The notes beneath the pieces were generated by a model. That model made no database searches and was not told the origin of the DNA. It was given only the letters and a program-made list of their open reading frames with translations. DNA of 40,547 nt. Origin: Muribaculaceae bacterium. Its GTDB lineage: Bacteria > Bacteroidota > Bacteroidia > Bacteroidales > Muribaculaceae. The position numbers were made by a program, and so were the translations under genes. The stretch's first letter is position 1. The number at the start of each line of letters is the position of its first letter. This document shows positions 1 to 7,850 of this stretch, one piece after another. The stretch covers positions 1 through 40,547 of the forward strand of contig JAFTEU010000007.1 of assembly GCA_017453505.1 (NCBI GenBank). Reading direction: 5' to 3'.

Positions 1-154
1 AATTAATTCTAGTTACTGGACTGTGCAAATTTTTTAGACATTATTTTAAGTTTTTTATTAAAAATGGTACGGAATTGGACTTTTTGGGAAAACTTTTTGT
101 TGAAGTGGAATCTAAAAGTTTTCTTTTTCTTGCAACAATACAAATGATATTTTA

Positions 155-162
155 TACCTTTG
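155..162 (+). promoter_or_regulatory. -7 promoter element of the first gene
   Basis: TACCTTTG fits the Bacteroidetes -7 consensus TAnnTTTG. No good TTTG lies at the usual -33 spacing; the closest is CTTG at 129-132. Transcription would start near 168, which rules out an ATG at 160 as the translation start and favours 181 or 193. The rest of 1-180 is AT-rich non-coding sequence. Confidence 0.55.
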
Positions 163-180
163 TCGCCGATAATCATTTCA

Positions 181-642
181 ATGAATACTATAATGAAGAA
201 GATTTTTATGACACTGGTGGCGCTCGTAGCGCTGTTTGCTACTGCCCCCGCAGCTCAAGCCACTGACTGGCTCAATGTGCTGTCAGAAAACGGTGAGACC
301 CTCGCTGTTAATCCAGATATCACGGCGACTGATAATGGAGAGGCTTTTCTAGTGTGGGTGCGCAATTCGTTTGACCTGCCTGAATCTCGCGCCTATTATA
401 CTCGAGACCGCGGCTACAATCAGACGGTTGCTTATAAACTGACTTTATACAAGTTTACCGACGATTGGAATAACTTTAATATCGTTCAAGTGTCGGTCTA
501 TGGCGAGGATGGTAACATTATTGATCAGTATGCCAACCCTGACATGGCTAGCACCGAGAGCATCATCCCCTCTGGCTCACCTATCGAGGCTGTGGCCGAA
601 GCGGCAAAGGTGATCTACAAGGACCGGAATAATCTTGATTGA
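181..642 (+). CDS. Small secreted protein, possibly surface-adhesin E-like
   Basis: A 153-residue protein starting MNTIMKKIF. It has a clear Sec signal peptide (basic MKK, hydrophobic core, cleavage near AQA-TDW), so it is exported. The mature part is about 120 residues and opens with a pattern of short beta strands (WLNVLSENGETLAVNPDI, then FLVWVRNSF) ending in a helix rich in Ala and Glu. This layout resembles small periplasmic proteins of the Adhesin_E type, but I recognise it by general pattern only. The ATG at 193 (MKKIF) is an equally good start; an upstream in-frame ATG at 160 lies inside the -7 promoter element and is rejected. It stands alone, followed by a strong terminator. Function unknown. 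Confidence 0.75.
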   Translation: MNTIMKKIFMTLVALVALFATAPAAQATDWLNVLSENGETLAVNPDITATDNGEAFLVWVRNSFDLPESRAYYTRDRGYNQTVAYKLTLYKFTDDWNNFNIVQVSVYGEDGNIIDQYANPDMASTESIIPSGSPIEAVAEAAKVIYKDRNNLD

Positions 643-682
643 CACAATCGTCAACAGTAATAACGAATTAGACATTTCGCTA

Positions 683-730
683 TGATATAGAGAAGCTGCC
701 AAGGATGTCCCTGGCAGTTTCTCTATATCA
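683..730. terminator. Strong bidirectional terminator hairpin
   Basis: The arms TGATATAGAGAAGCTGCCA and TGGCAGTTTCTCTATATCA pair over 19 positions with one G-U wobble, around a short loop. It sits between the convergent secreted-protein gene and the sigma/serpin relic, so it can serve both strands. There is no long U-tract immediately after either arm, but the stem is long. Confidence 0.75.
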
Positions 731-743
731 TGTGTTCTCCTTT

Positions 744-1099
744 TTAGCTCTCTCCGAAGTAGGTACCCATGAAGAAGACTGAGCGGGTGCTCATCTCCAT
801 GATGTAATAGACAAACGGGCGGGTAGCGTGGAAGTTTGCCTTCTCATAATGCTTCGGCCCAGGAGCCGTTGCCAAGTCCATCTCGGCGACAGTTACAGCT
901 GCGGCTTTGGTGCCTTCTTCATTCACCTCGATGCGTGCTTTCTGTTCCCCCCCCCTCTTGTTGCACGTCGTGGCAGTCGTCACGGTTAGCAAGATAAGCG
1001 CGGCAGTGGCCATGGCATGCCCGGCCAGCAAGTCATAATCTCGCGCATGGCTCTCCGGTCATTGCTCTTGACACCGTTGACAATCTGTTGCTCGGTCAC
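744..1099 (-). pseudogene. Relic: ECF sigma factor 5' part joined to serpin 3' part
   Basis: The 3' half encodes a serpin C-terminus: hinge IEVNEEGTKAAAVT, then the signature FHATRPFVYYI and the ending FFMGTYFGES. The residues before it do not belong to a serpin. Read from GTG at 1099, the sequence gives VTEQQIVNGVKSNDRRAMREI; a shift of frame gives YDLLAGHAMATA; a further shift gives YLANRDDCHDVQQE. Together these match the start of a Bacteroidetes ECF sigma factor through region 2, broken by at least two frameshifts. The change-over is at a run of nine G (nine C on the plus strand, 947-955). Most of a sigma factor and the first 300 or so serpin residues are missing. An open frame of 95 codons (744-1031) survives but joins unrelated pieces, so I call it a pseudogene. 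Confidence 0.8.
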
Positions 1100-1127
1100 T
1101 AATAGATTCTTTTATACTCTATAAACG

Positions 1128-1135
1128 CAAAGTTA
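1128..1135 (-). promoter_or_regulatory. -7 element of the decayed sigma factor gene
   Basis: On the minus strand this reads TAACTTTG, a match to TAnnTTTG, about 28 bases before the GTG of the sigma relic. No -33 TTTG is found at the expected spacing. It suggests that the original 5' end, including its promoter, is still in place. Confidence 0.4.
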
Positions 1136-1168
1136 TATGAATCTTGCATCAACCGCTTGACCATTGAC

Positions 1169-1202
1169 AAAAAAACCGCAGAACCGGATATGGGAACTGC
1201 GG
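1169..1202 (-). terminator. Intrinsic terminator after the FMN-binding gene
   Basis: CCGCAG (1176-1181) pairs with CTGCGG (1197-1202), with further pairs inside; on the minus strand the stem is followed by seven U. It lies about 33 bp after the stop of the FMN-binding gene and closes the long minus-strand series. Confidence 0.8.
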
Positions 1203-1234
1203 AGATATGAGATGTGAAGCACATCAATGGCTTG

Positions 1235-1681
1235 TTAGCGGCGTTTTGATTTCTTTGTGGTCGCCTTTTTCTTGCTTGTGGATGTGGACTTGGCTTGTTC
1301 AAGACCCATCTGAATGTTCTTGATGATGGCCTCGCTCGAGTAGGTGGCACCAGTGGCAACATCGGCCTTGAGCTTCTTGGCCTCGGCAACGGTCTTGCCG
1401 ATGTACTGCGGCAGCACCTTGGCGGTAGCGCGCTTGAGGTAGCCTGGAGACTCTTGATTCTCAAGTACCTCAATGTTTTCAATAACACCATTCTTGATGG
1501 TGATATTCAAGGGAATGGGTCCATTGTAGCCGATTACCTTCTTGGCAATGTCGCCAGTATAGATAACCTGGGTGGTCGAAGCAGCCTTCTGGGTAGAGGA
1601 CTTCTTCTTGGTGCGGGCATCGAGTGATGCGGTGCCTGCCACGAGCAGCATGATAGCTGCGATGATGATAGTCTTTTTCAT
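1235..1681 (-). CDS. Exported FMN-binding domain protein (covalent flavoprotein)
   Basis: A 148-residue protein with an N-terminal signal peptide (residues 1-22), a short Lys/Ser/Thr linker, an FMN_bind domain (about 38-128) and a lysine-rich tail (131-148). The FMN_bind domain is the module found in NqrC, RnfG and related carriers. Residues 107-113, DVATGAT, fit the ApbE flavin-transferase target Dxx[ST]GA[TS], so Thr113 is the predicted site of covalent FMN attachment. The protein is a single small domain without a fused reductase or membrane helices after the signal, so its electron partners are not evident. It is the last gene of the minus-strand series, 65 bp after the murU-like gene, and is followed by a terminator. 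The basic tail is unusual for the family. Confidence 0.85.
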   Translation of the reverse strand: MKKTIIIAAIMLLVAGTASLDARTKKKSSTQKAASTTQVIYTGDIAKKVIGYNGPIPLNITIKNGVIENIEVLENQESPGYLKRATAKVLPQYIGKTVAEAKKLKADVATGATYSSEAIIKNIQMGLEQAKSTSTSKKKATTKKSKRR

Positions 1682-1746
1682 TCGTTATTCTTTAAAGATT
1701 CCTAGTTTTGGTTGTTGATTCTTTGATGGATTATCGGGACAAAAGT

Positions 1747-2496
1747 TTAATCCTCGGCCAGCAATTCCCTTGCCTGTGTGAGCGTCTCAGGCTTGCCGAT
1801 GTCGAGCCATTGATATTCCCCATCGGGATGGTAGCCATGGATTAAATAGTGCTTGCACTCAGTGATATAGAAGGGAATAATCGAGAACTTTTCTCCCTGC
1901 TGACGGCGGTAGCGTTCCAGCAACGGGAAGATACTCGGTGAAATGATGTGCAATCCGCCGAAGGCCAGTTCCTTCAGGCCGAGCCCTTGAAGCTTCTCGG
2001 CATCGGGCTTGACTTCTCCGGTGGCCTTATTGGTCCACCCGCACATGCGGTCGTTGTCGTCAAAGAGGAGATAGCGCTGTGTCTGGCGTTCCTTGACCAG
2101 GATGGTTGCGAGAGCATCATGCTGCATGTGGTGGTCATAGAATGCCTTCAGATCCAGCGTACTGATGATGTCGGTGTTATGCACCAGGAAGGGCTCATCG
2201 CCATCCAGCCACTGGCGCGCCTTGAGAATGCCGCCACCAGTGTCCAGCAACAGGCCGCGCTCGTCACTGATGTGGATGTTCAACCCGAAGTTATTGTTCT
2301 GTTCTAGAAAATCGATGATTGTCTGTCCGAAGTGATGGATATTGATGGTGATATCGTCAAATCCTGCATCCGCGACACGCTCGATGACGTGCTGCAACAT
2401 GGGCTTCCCAGCAATTTCAACCATTGCCTTGGGACGGTCGTTGGTCAGCGGGCGCAAGCGGGTGCCCAGACCTGCGGCAAAAATCAGCGCTTTCAT
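1747..2496 (-). CDS. murU: Sugar-1-phosphate nucleotidyltransferase, MurU-like
   Basis: A 249-residue NTP-transferase. The N-terminus LIFAAGLGTRLRPLTNDRPKAM holds the GxGxRxxPxT..PK signature that binds the nucleotide; GGGIL and HNTDI follow (the metal-binding Asp is in NTD). Length and layout fit the MurU/HddC group rather than RfbA/RfbF. MurU makes UDP-MurNAc from MurNAc-1-phosphate in the recycling route that avoids de novo MurA/MurB synthesis. The ATG overlaps the stop of the preceding kinase gene (ATGA, 2493-2496), so translation is probably coupled, and the AmgK-MurU pairing is what supports the MurU call; without it, another sugar nucleotide could not be excluded. Confidence 0.8.
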   Translation of the reverse strand: MKALIFAAGLGTRLRPLTNDRPKAMVEIAGKPMLQHVIERVADAGFDDITINIHHFGQTIIDFLEQNNNFGLNIHISDERGLLLDTGGGILKARQWLDGDEPFLVHNTDIISTLDLKAFYDHHMQHDALATILVKERQTQRYLLFDDNDRMCGWTNKATGEVKPDAEKLQGLGLKELAFGGLHIISPSIFPLLERYRRQQGEKFSIIPFYITECKHYLIHGYHPDGEYQWLDIGKPETLTQARELLAED

Positions 2497-3956
2497 CGGT
2501 CAATGGGATTGAGTGTGCGCTCGTGGTCTGGCTGCTCGCGGTGAGACAACTCGACGCGCACGTTAAATTTCTCGTGGATATGCTCTGCAAGGTGTTCGGC
2601 GGCATAGACCGAGCGGTGTTGGCCTCCCGTACAGCCGAAGCACACCATCAGGTCGGTGAAGTTGCGCTTCACATAGCGTTCTACCGACTCGTCGACAAGG
2701 GCATAGACATGCTCCAGCCACTTGTCGATGGTGCTCTCCTTCTGCAAGAACTCGATGACCTCTTGATCAAGACCTGTGAAAGCCTTGTACTTGTCATACT
2801 TGCCGGGGTTGTTCAAGGCTCGGCAGTCGAACACAAAGCCGCCCCCGTTGCCTGACGGATCGTGAGGAATACCTTTCTTAAAGGCGAAGCTCATGACCCT
2901 GACGGTCAGTCCCTTGTCTTCACTGACAAAGTCCTTGAGGTTGACCAACTCGTCGATGACAAGGCTCAAGTAAGGATAGCGGGTAAAAGGCTTGTTGATG
3001 ACCAGCTTGCGCAGGTTGGCGATGGCGGGCACGATGCTGTTCTTCATGAAGTCGGGCTTCTTCTCGAAGTAGCCACGGAAGCCATAAGCTCCTAGCACTT
3101 GCAAGGTGCGGAAGAGCACAAACAGCCTCAAGTTGTCGTAGAACTCTTGCTCATTGAGGTCGGGCTTGTATTCCTTGAGTTTTCCCAAGTAGGCTTCGAC
3201 AAGCTCTTTCTTCAGATCCTCGGGATACTTGGCGCGGGCTTGCCACACGAATGAGGCCACGTCATAGTAGTACGGGCCGCGGCGTCCACCCTGGAAATCG
3301 ATAAAGGCCAACTTGCAGTCGGCGGGATGATCGGCGTCTCCCACCAGCATCACGTTGCGTGACTGGAAATCGCGGTACATGAACGTGTCGCAAGGTACCG
3401 TGAGCAGGTCCTGGGTCATCCGTTCAAAATCGTTCTCGAGCTTTGCCTCGTTGAAGTTCACTCCTGTGGCTTTGAGGAAACAGTACTTGAAGTAGTTCAG
3501 ATCCCACTTGATGGAGCGCTCGTCAAAGCTGCTAGCGGGATAGCAGTTGCTGTAGTCAAAACCCTGTGCTCCGCGGAACTGGATATCTACAAGGTCGCGC
3601 ATCGTGCGGCGCAGCAGTTCTCGTTCCTCGCTGGTAAAGGCATGGGTGATGGCACTGCGGCGTATTTTGTTCCACAGGATGTTCTCGGGCTTTTTGCCCA
3701 GATCCTCCTGGATATAGGCCATGTGGTCCTCGCTCACGCCGAAGACCTCGGGAACCGACAGGCCCTGTTCGCGGAAGTGGCGTGCCATGTAGATGAACGC
3801 GTCATTCTCCTCACGGGACTCGCCGATGACACCGACAATCGTGCGCTCACCGTTGAGGCGATAGTATTGGCGGTTAGAGCCGGCTTTGTCCATGAGCACC
3901 ACATCACTGGGCTCACTGCCCACGTATTGCTCGTATAATTTTTTTAGTCTTTCCAT
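2493..3956 (-). CDS. AmgK-like amino-sugar kinase fused to RapZ C-terminal domain
   Basis: A 487-residue two-domain protein. Residues 1-345 are an aminoglycoside-phosphotransferase-fold kinase: catalytic loop MYRDFQSRN (Asp196, Asn201) and metal-binding IDFQGG (Asp220). With MurU directly downstream, the likely reaction is ATP-dependent phosphorylation of MurNAc (and perhaps GlcNAc) at the anomeric carbon, as in AmgK. Residues about 351-487 match the C-terminal half of RapZ: FAFKKGIPHD, FVFDCRALNNP, TGLDQEV and the hallmark GCTGGQHRS (about 441-449). In E. coli that half of RapZ binds glucosamine-6-phosphate and the small RNA GlmZ. The RapZ N-terminal P-loop domain is absent. Cytosolic; 40 bp after prfC and overlapping murU by 4 bp. 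The role of the RapZ part here is inference. Confidence 0.88.
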   Translation of the reverse strand: MERLKKLYEQYVGSEPSDVVLMDKAGSNRQYYRLNGERTIVGVIGESREENDAFIYMARHFREQGLSVPEVFGVSEDHMAYIQEDLGKKPENILWNKIRRSAITHAFTSEERELLRRTMRDLVDIQFRGAQGFDYSNCYPASSFDERSIKWDLNYFKYCFLKATGVNFNEAKLENDFERMTQDLLTVPCDTFMYRDFQSRNVMLVGDADHPADCKLAFIDFQGGRRGPYYYDVASFVWQARAKYPEDLKKELVEAYLGKLKEYKPDLNEQEFYDNLRLFVLFRTLQVLGAYGFRGYFEKKPDFMKNSIVPAIANLRKLVINKPFTRYPYLSLVIDELVNLKDFVSEDKGLTVRVMSFAFKKGIPHDPSGNGGGFVFDCRALNNPGKYDKYKAFTGLDQEVIEFLQKESTIDKWLEHVYALVDESVERYVKRNFTDLMVCFGCTGGQHRSVYAAEHLAEHIHEKFNVRVELSHREQPDHERTLNPIDR

Positions 3957-3995
3957 TGCTGTCTTTATTATTTGCTAGGTGTTATGATGATGATA

Positions 3996-5573
3996 TTAGA
4001 ATTCACTGGTGAAGTGGAAGGTGATTTTTGGGAAATCCTGCTGAGCCATCTGCAGGACGTAGTTAGAGTCGGCGAGAAACACGTCACGGCCCTCGGTGTC
4101 GAGTGCCATGAACTGATGCTTGCGCTTCTTGAAAGCATCTAGTGCTTCCTCATCGTCGCTCTCGATCCAGCAGGCCTTGTACAGGTGAATGGGTTCCCAA
4201 CGGCACTGTGCGCCATACTCGTGCAGCAGGCGGTACTGGATGACCTCGAACTGCAGCTGCCCCACGGTACCGATGATCTTGCGGTTGTTGAACTGGTTGA
4301 TGAACATCTGGGCAACGCCCTCATCCATCAACTGTTCCAGGCCCTTGTTGAGCTGCTTGGTCTTCATCGGGTCAGAATTCTCGATGTACTTGAACATCTC
4401 GGGGGAGAAGCTGGGCAGACCCTTGAAGTGGAGTTCCTCGCCCTCGGTCAGCGTGTCGCCGATCTTGAAAATGCCGTTGTCGGGCAGTCCCACGATGTCA
4501 CCAGGATAGACTTCGTCGATGATTTCCTTCTTCTGAGCCATGAAAGCCGTCGGGGCACTGAATCGGTAGCTCTTGCCGCTGCGCACGTGCTTGTAGTTGC
4601 CGTTGCGCTGGAACACACCCGAGCAGACCTTGACAAAGGCGATGCAACTGCGGTGGTTGGGATCCATGTTGGCATGAATCTTGAACACGAAGCCCGTGAA
4701 CTTGTCTTCGCCAGGCTCGACGGTGCGCTCAATCGCATCGACTGGGCGGGGAGATGGGGCTATGCGTACAAAGCAGTCCAGTAACTCCTTTACACCGAAG
4801 GTGTTCAGCGCTGACCCAAAAAATACGGGAGCGACTTTTGCATCCAGGTAGTCGAGCGTATTGAAGTCGGGATATACACCGTCGATCAACTCGATGTCGG
4901 CACGCAGCTTCTCGGCATCGGCCTTACCCACGGCAGCGTCAATGGCAGGGTCATTGATGTCGTTGATGTCCACACGGTCGGTCACATGTTGCTTGTCGGG
5001 CTTGAACAGGCTGATGTTGTGCTCGTAGATGTTGTACACACCCTTGAAGTGAGCGCCGATGTTGATGGGCCAGCTCAAGGGGCGCACGTCGATCTTCAGC
5101 TCCTGCTCCAGCTCGTCGAGGATGTCAAACGGGTCGCGGCCTTCACGGTCGAGCTTGTTGACGAAGATGATGACGGGGGTATTGCGCATGCGGCACACCT
5201 CCATCAACTTGCGGGTTTGGGTCTCAACACCCTTGGCCACATCGACGACGATAATAACACTGTCGACGGCAGTGAGGGTGCGGTAAGTGTCCTCGGCAAA
5301 ATCCTGGTGACCAGGCGTGTCGAGGATATTGATCTTGTAGTCGCCGTAGTTGAATCCCATGACCGAGGTGGCGACCGAGATACCACGTTGTTTCTCGATT
5401 TCCATCCAGTCGCTGGTGGCGGTTTTCTTGATCTTATTGGATTTAACGGCACCAGCCACATGGATTGCGCCACCGAAGAGCAGCAACTTCTCGGTGAGCG
5501 TGGTCTTGCCGGCATCGGGGTGAGAGATGATGGCAAACGTGCGGCGGCGGGTGATTTCGGTTGTCAGGGACAT
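3996..5573 (-). CDS. prfC: Peptide chain release factor 3
   Basis: A 525-residue translational GTPase of normal RF3 length. It shows G1 [11 protein letters not shown] (about 18-28), G3 DTPGHQDF, G4 NKLDREG, and the RF3-specific segments [13 protein letters not shown] after switch I and the C-terminal domain ending in [18 protein letters not shown]3 removes RF1/RF2 from the ribosome after peptide release and acts in post-peptidyl-transfer quality control. It is placed between rfbD (20 bp upstream) and the AmgK-RapZ gene (40 bp downstream); the spacer before its ATG carries a tandem 14-bp repeat. Confidence 0.97.
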   Translation of the reverse strand: MSLTTEITRRRTFAIISHPDAGKTTLTEKLLLFGGAIHVAGAVKSNKIKKTATSDWMEIEKQRGISVATSVMGFNYGDYKINILDTPGHQDFAEDTYRTLTAVDSVIIVVDVAKGVETQTRKLMEVCRMRNTPVIIFVNKLDREGRDPFDILDELEQELKIDVRPLSWPINIGAHFKGVYNIYEHNISLFKPDKQHVTDRVDINDINDPAIDAAVGKADAEKLRADIELIDGVYPDFNTLDYLDAKVAPVFFGSALNTFGVKELLDCFVRIAPSPRPVDAIERTVEPGEDKFTGFVFKIHANMDPNHRSCIAFVKVCSGVFQRNGNYKHVRSGKSYRFSAPTAFMAQKKEIIDEVYPGDIVGLPDNGIFKIGDTLTEGEELHFKGLPSFSPEMFKYIENSDPMKTKQLNKGLEQLMDEGVAQMFINQFNNRKIIGTVGQLQFEVIQYRLLHEYGAQCRWEPIHLYKACWIESDDEEALDAFKKRKHQFMALDTEGRDVFLADSNYVLQMAQQDFPKITFHFTSEF

Positions 5574-5582
5574 GTCTTTTTT

Positions 5583-5610
5583 CAGTGAATAGTTAACAGT
5601 GAATAGTTAA
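5583..5610. repeat. Tandem 14-bp direct repeat across the rfbD stop codon
   Basis: Two exact copies of CAGTGAATAGTTAA (5583-5596 and 5597-5610), with a degenerate third start (AAGTGAGTTG) after them. The repeat encodes the last residues of rfbD (LLTIHC) and supplies its stop codon at 5593-5595, so the reading frame appears to have run into the repeat. Confidence 0.9.
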
Positions 5611-6486
5611 AAGTGAGTTGATGGTCTCTTCGAGGCTGTCGCGCCAGTAAGGGACGCGGACGCCGAAGGTGGCCTTGAACCGTGTCTTGTCCAGCACACT
5701 GTAGGCGGGGCGATGTGCCTTGGCAGGAAACTCATCGCTGTGACAGGGTTGCACGTCACATGTCGTGATGCTGGCGATGCGGTGGATGGCTAGCGTGAAG
5801 TCATACCACGAGATGACACCCTCATTGCTGTAGTGATAGATACCCGGGTGCCACTCGTCTGCCGTGATGACCGTGACGATAGCTCTGGCCAGGTCGCGGG
5901 CGCATGTGGGCGAGCCTACTTGGTCAAACACTACCTTCAGCGCCGATTTAGTCTTGCCCAAGTTAAGCATGGTCTTGACGAAGTTCTTGCCGTAAGGTGA
6001 GTAGAGCCATGCGGTGCGCAGGATGACAGCATCGTCGCCCAGCGTGTCAAGCAATAGCCGTTCCCCAGCCAGCTTAGTGCGGCCGTAGACCGACTGAGGA
6101 CAGGTGGGATGATCCTCGGCATAGGGGGTGCAGGCCTGCCCATCGAACACATAATCGGTCGAGACATGAACCATGCGCGCACCATGCCGCTTGGCGACGT
6201 GGGCAAGGATGCCAACGGCCTCGGCGTTGAGTCGTGCAGCCATGGGCTCATCATCCTCGGCAGCGTCCACTGCGGTATAGGCAACGCAATTGACAATCAC
6301 GTCAATCTTGCTCTCGGCGATGATATGGTCAACGGCAACCACGTCGGTGATGTCTAGTCTAGTGACATGATCACCGGCAACGTCGGTATAGATGGCATTG
6401 AAGCGCTGGTCATCGGCCAGCACGTTACGCATCTCATGGCCCAGTTGGCCGTTTGCTCCAGTAATGAGTATATTGGTGATATTCAT
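5593..6486 (-). CDS. rfbD: dTDP-4-dehydrorhamnose reductase
   Basis: A 297-residue extended SDR enzyme from ATG 6486 ([16 protein letters not shown]). Features seen are the NAD(P)-binding GANGQLG, the substrate/catalytic stretch STDYVFDG and the YGRTKLAGE motif with Tyr and Lys of the active site. It reduces dTDP-4-dehydro-rhamnose to dTDP-rhamnose, the last step in rhamnose donor synthesis for surface polysaccharide. RfbA, RfbB and RfbC are not in the window, so this copy is detached from the usual cluster. A start five codons upstream (6501) would overlap the previous gene by 11 bp; 6486 leaves 4 bp. The C-terminus LLTIHC comes from an intergenic-type repeat. Confidence 0.92.
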   Translation of the reverse strand: MNITNILITGANGQLGHEMRNVLADDQRFNAIYTDVAGDHVTRLDITDVVAVDHIIAESKIDVIVNCVAYTAVDAAEDDEPMAARLNAEAVGILAHVAKRHGARMVHVSTDYVFDGQACTPYAEDHPTCPQSVYGRTKLAGERLLLDTLGDDAVILRTAWLYSPYGKNFVKTMLNLGKTKSALKVVFDQVGSPTCARDLARAIVTVITADEWHPGIYHYSNEGVISWYDFTLAIHRIASITTCDVQPCHSDEFPAKAHRPAYSVLDKTRFKATFGVRVPYWRDSLEETINSLLTIHC

Positions 6487-6490
6487 TGTC

Positions 6491-7057
6491 TCAATTGTCA
6501 TTTAAGTCATCACCGAAAAGAGGCTTCTCCTCGTCGCGCTTGAAATAAGCGGCAAGCATGCCGATAAAGTGTGAAATCTGAGAGATGGCCGCTGCAGTGT
6601 CCTGGGTGATCTCCTTACCTTGCAGGTGCAGCATCATCACGCCATACAGGGCGTTAAAACAGGTCTCGAGTTCACCGGGCCGCTCAGCCTCGGGAAGGGT
6701 GGCTCGCAGCTGCACGATGTGGGGCAGCGTGCGGTAATAGTCGGCATGATACTCAGGGAAACGGCTCTGATCGGCCAGCAGTTGCAGGTGGAGGTCATTG
6801 AGGCGGATGAGCACGTTGTGGCACACGCGGATGTGACCTGTCTCGCGCACATTCTCCATTTCCATCATCTTGATGAGCGACTCGTACCACTCCTTAATGT
6901 CATGGCGTGTCTTGTCGTCAACGTCATAACGGGCGATGACCGCTTTCTCGACCGTGTCGATGTCAAGCTTGCATGCTCGCAACAAGTCCTCAACCTGCCA
7001 CAGGTAGAGGAGATATTCGGCGATATTTTCCTTGCGTTTCTGTTGAGCGATGATCAT
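6491..7057 (-). CDS. DUF4924 family protein
   Basis: A 188-residue, mostly alpha-helical cytosolic protein, recognised as the Bacteroidetes family DUF4924 by its start (MIIAQQKRKENIAEYLLYLWQVEDLLRA) and overall helical layout. No catalytic motif, signal peptide or membrane segment is visible. It lies 5 bp after the Crp/Fnr regulator gene and 4 bp before rfbD, so the three are probably co-transcribed. No function is known for the family that I can state. Confidence 0.8.
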   Translation of the reverse strand: MIIAQQKRKENIAEYLLYLWQVEDLLRACKLDIDTVEKAVIARYDVDDKTRHDIKEWYESLIKMMEMENVRETGHIRVCHNVLIRLNDLHLQLLADQSRFPEYHADYYRTLPHIVQLRATLPEAERPGELETCFNALYGVMMLHLQGKEITQDTAAAISQISHFIGMLAAYFKRDEEKPLFGDDLNDN

Positions 7058-7062
7058 AGTAG

Positions 7063-7764
7063 TTATCCAAATCGGCTGATGTTGCGCAACGTGGGTTCAT
7101 CGACGATGCGGATGCGTCGGCCGTCAACGGTGATGATACGTTCCTGGGCGAAGGTTGATAGGGTGCGGATGGCATTGGCGGTGGTCATGTTTGACAGGTT
7201 GGCCAGATCCTCACGGGCCATATAAATCTTGAGGGTCTTGCCGTCATCCTCGTAACCGTAATTGTCCACGAGCATGCACAGGGCCTCGGCCAGTCGACCG
7301 CGGATGTGCTTCTGGGTAAGGGTGACCACCTTAGACTCGCTACCTCCCAGATGCTTGGACAATTCATGCAGGAAGAACCAGGCCAGCTTGATGTTGCCAT
7401 CAATGAGTTGCTTGACTATGGTCATGGGCAAGGTCCCAACCTGTGACGGCTCGATGGCCATGGTGCTTGCTACATAGGTCTCATTGGCGAACCAGGCACG
7501 GTAGCCGAAGTACTGGATGGGGCGGTACAGGCGCAGGATCTGCTGCTTGCCGCCGATGCCGTTCTTGAATCGTTTCACCTTGCCCTTGATGAGTACCCAC
7601 AGGAATTCGGGCTCGTCTTTCTCGGCATAGATGATTTGGCCTTTTCGGTAGGTGTGAACAACAAAATGCTCAGCGATAAGATGCTTCTCCTCGCTGTTCA
7701 GGATAGACCAGATATCCGCCAGATCTTCCCTGATGATGTCCTCTATAGTACCCTTAATATCCAT
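7063..7764 (-). CDS. Crp/Fnr family transcriptional regulator
   Basis: A 233-residue regulator. Residues about 15-135 form a cyclic-nucleotide-binding-type beta-barrel (YRKGQIIYAEKDEPEFLWVLIKGKVKRF), followed by the long dimer helix and a winged-helix domain (about 160-225) with recognition region AREDLANLSNMTTANAIRTLSTF and the wing RIITVDGRRIRI. There are no clustered cysteines, so it is not an iron-sulfur FNR. The effector-pocket residues of CRP are not conserved well enough to predict a ligand. It is the first gene of the minus-strand series and has a strong promoter just upstream. Confidence 0.9.
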   Translation of the reverse strand: MDIKGTIEDIIREDLADIWSILNSEEKHLIAEHFVVHTYRKGQIIYAEKDEPEFLWVLIKGKVKRFKNGIGGKQQILRLYRPIQYFGYRAWFANETYVASTMAIEPSQVGTLPMTIVKQLIDGNIKLAWFFLHELSKHLGGSESKVVTLTQKHIRGRLAEALCMLVDNYGYEDDGKTLKIYMAREDLANLSNMTTANAIRTLSTFAQERIITVDGRRIRIVDEPTLRNISRFG

Positions 7765-7783
7765 TCAATAGTGGTTTAACGTG

Positions 7784-7815
7784 CAAAATTACAACAACTT
7801 TGCCACCTGCCCAAA
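7784..7815 (-). promoter_or_regulatory. Bacteroidetes-type promoter of the crp/fnr gene
   Basis: Minus strand: TTTG (7815-7812), 20 bp spacer, TAATTTTG (7791-7784). This is the full consensus with ideal spacing. The start of transcription would be near 7779, giving a leader of about 15 nt. Confidence 0.75.
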
Positions 7816-7850
7816 TCCATACCCCTAAAAATCGCTAAAACCCGAAGAAA

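Noticed and set aside
160..180. A start codon at 160 for the first gene
   Set aside because: It lies inside the TACCTTTG promoter box, so it would not be in the transcript; ATG 181 or 193 gives a proper signal peptide.
75..266. A 63-codon open frame at the left edge
   Set aside because: It runs through the promoter and into the signal peptide of the real gene in another frame, and its sequence has no protein-like features.
744..1031. A real 95-residue lipoprotein with serpin-like end
   Set aside because: The apparent signal and cysteine (ATTCNK) come from out-of-frame sigma factor sequence, so the match to a lipobox is chance.
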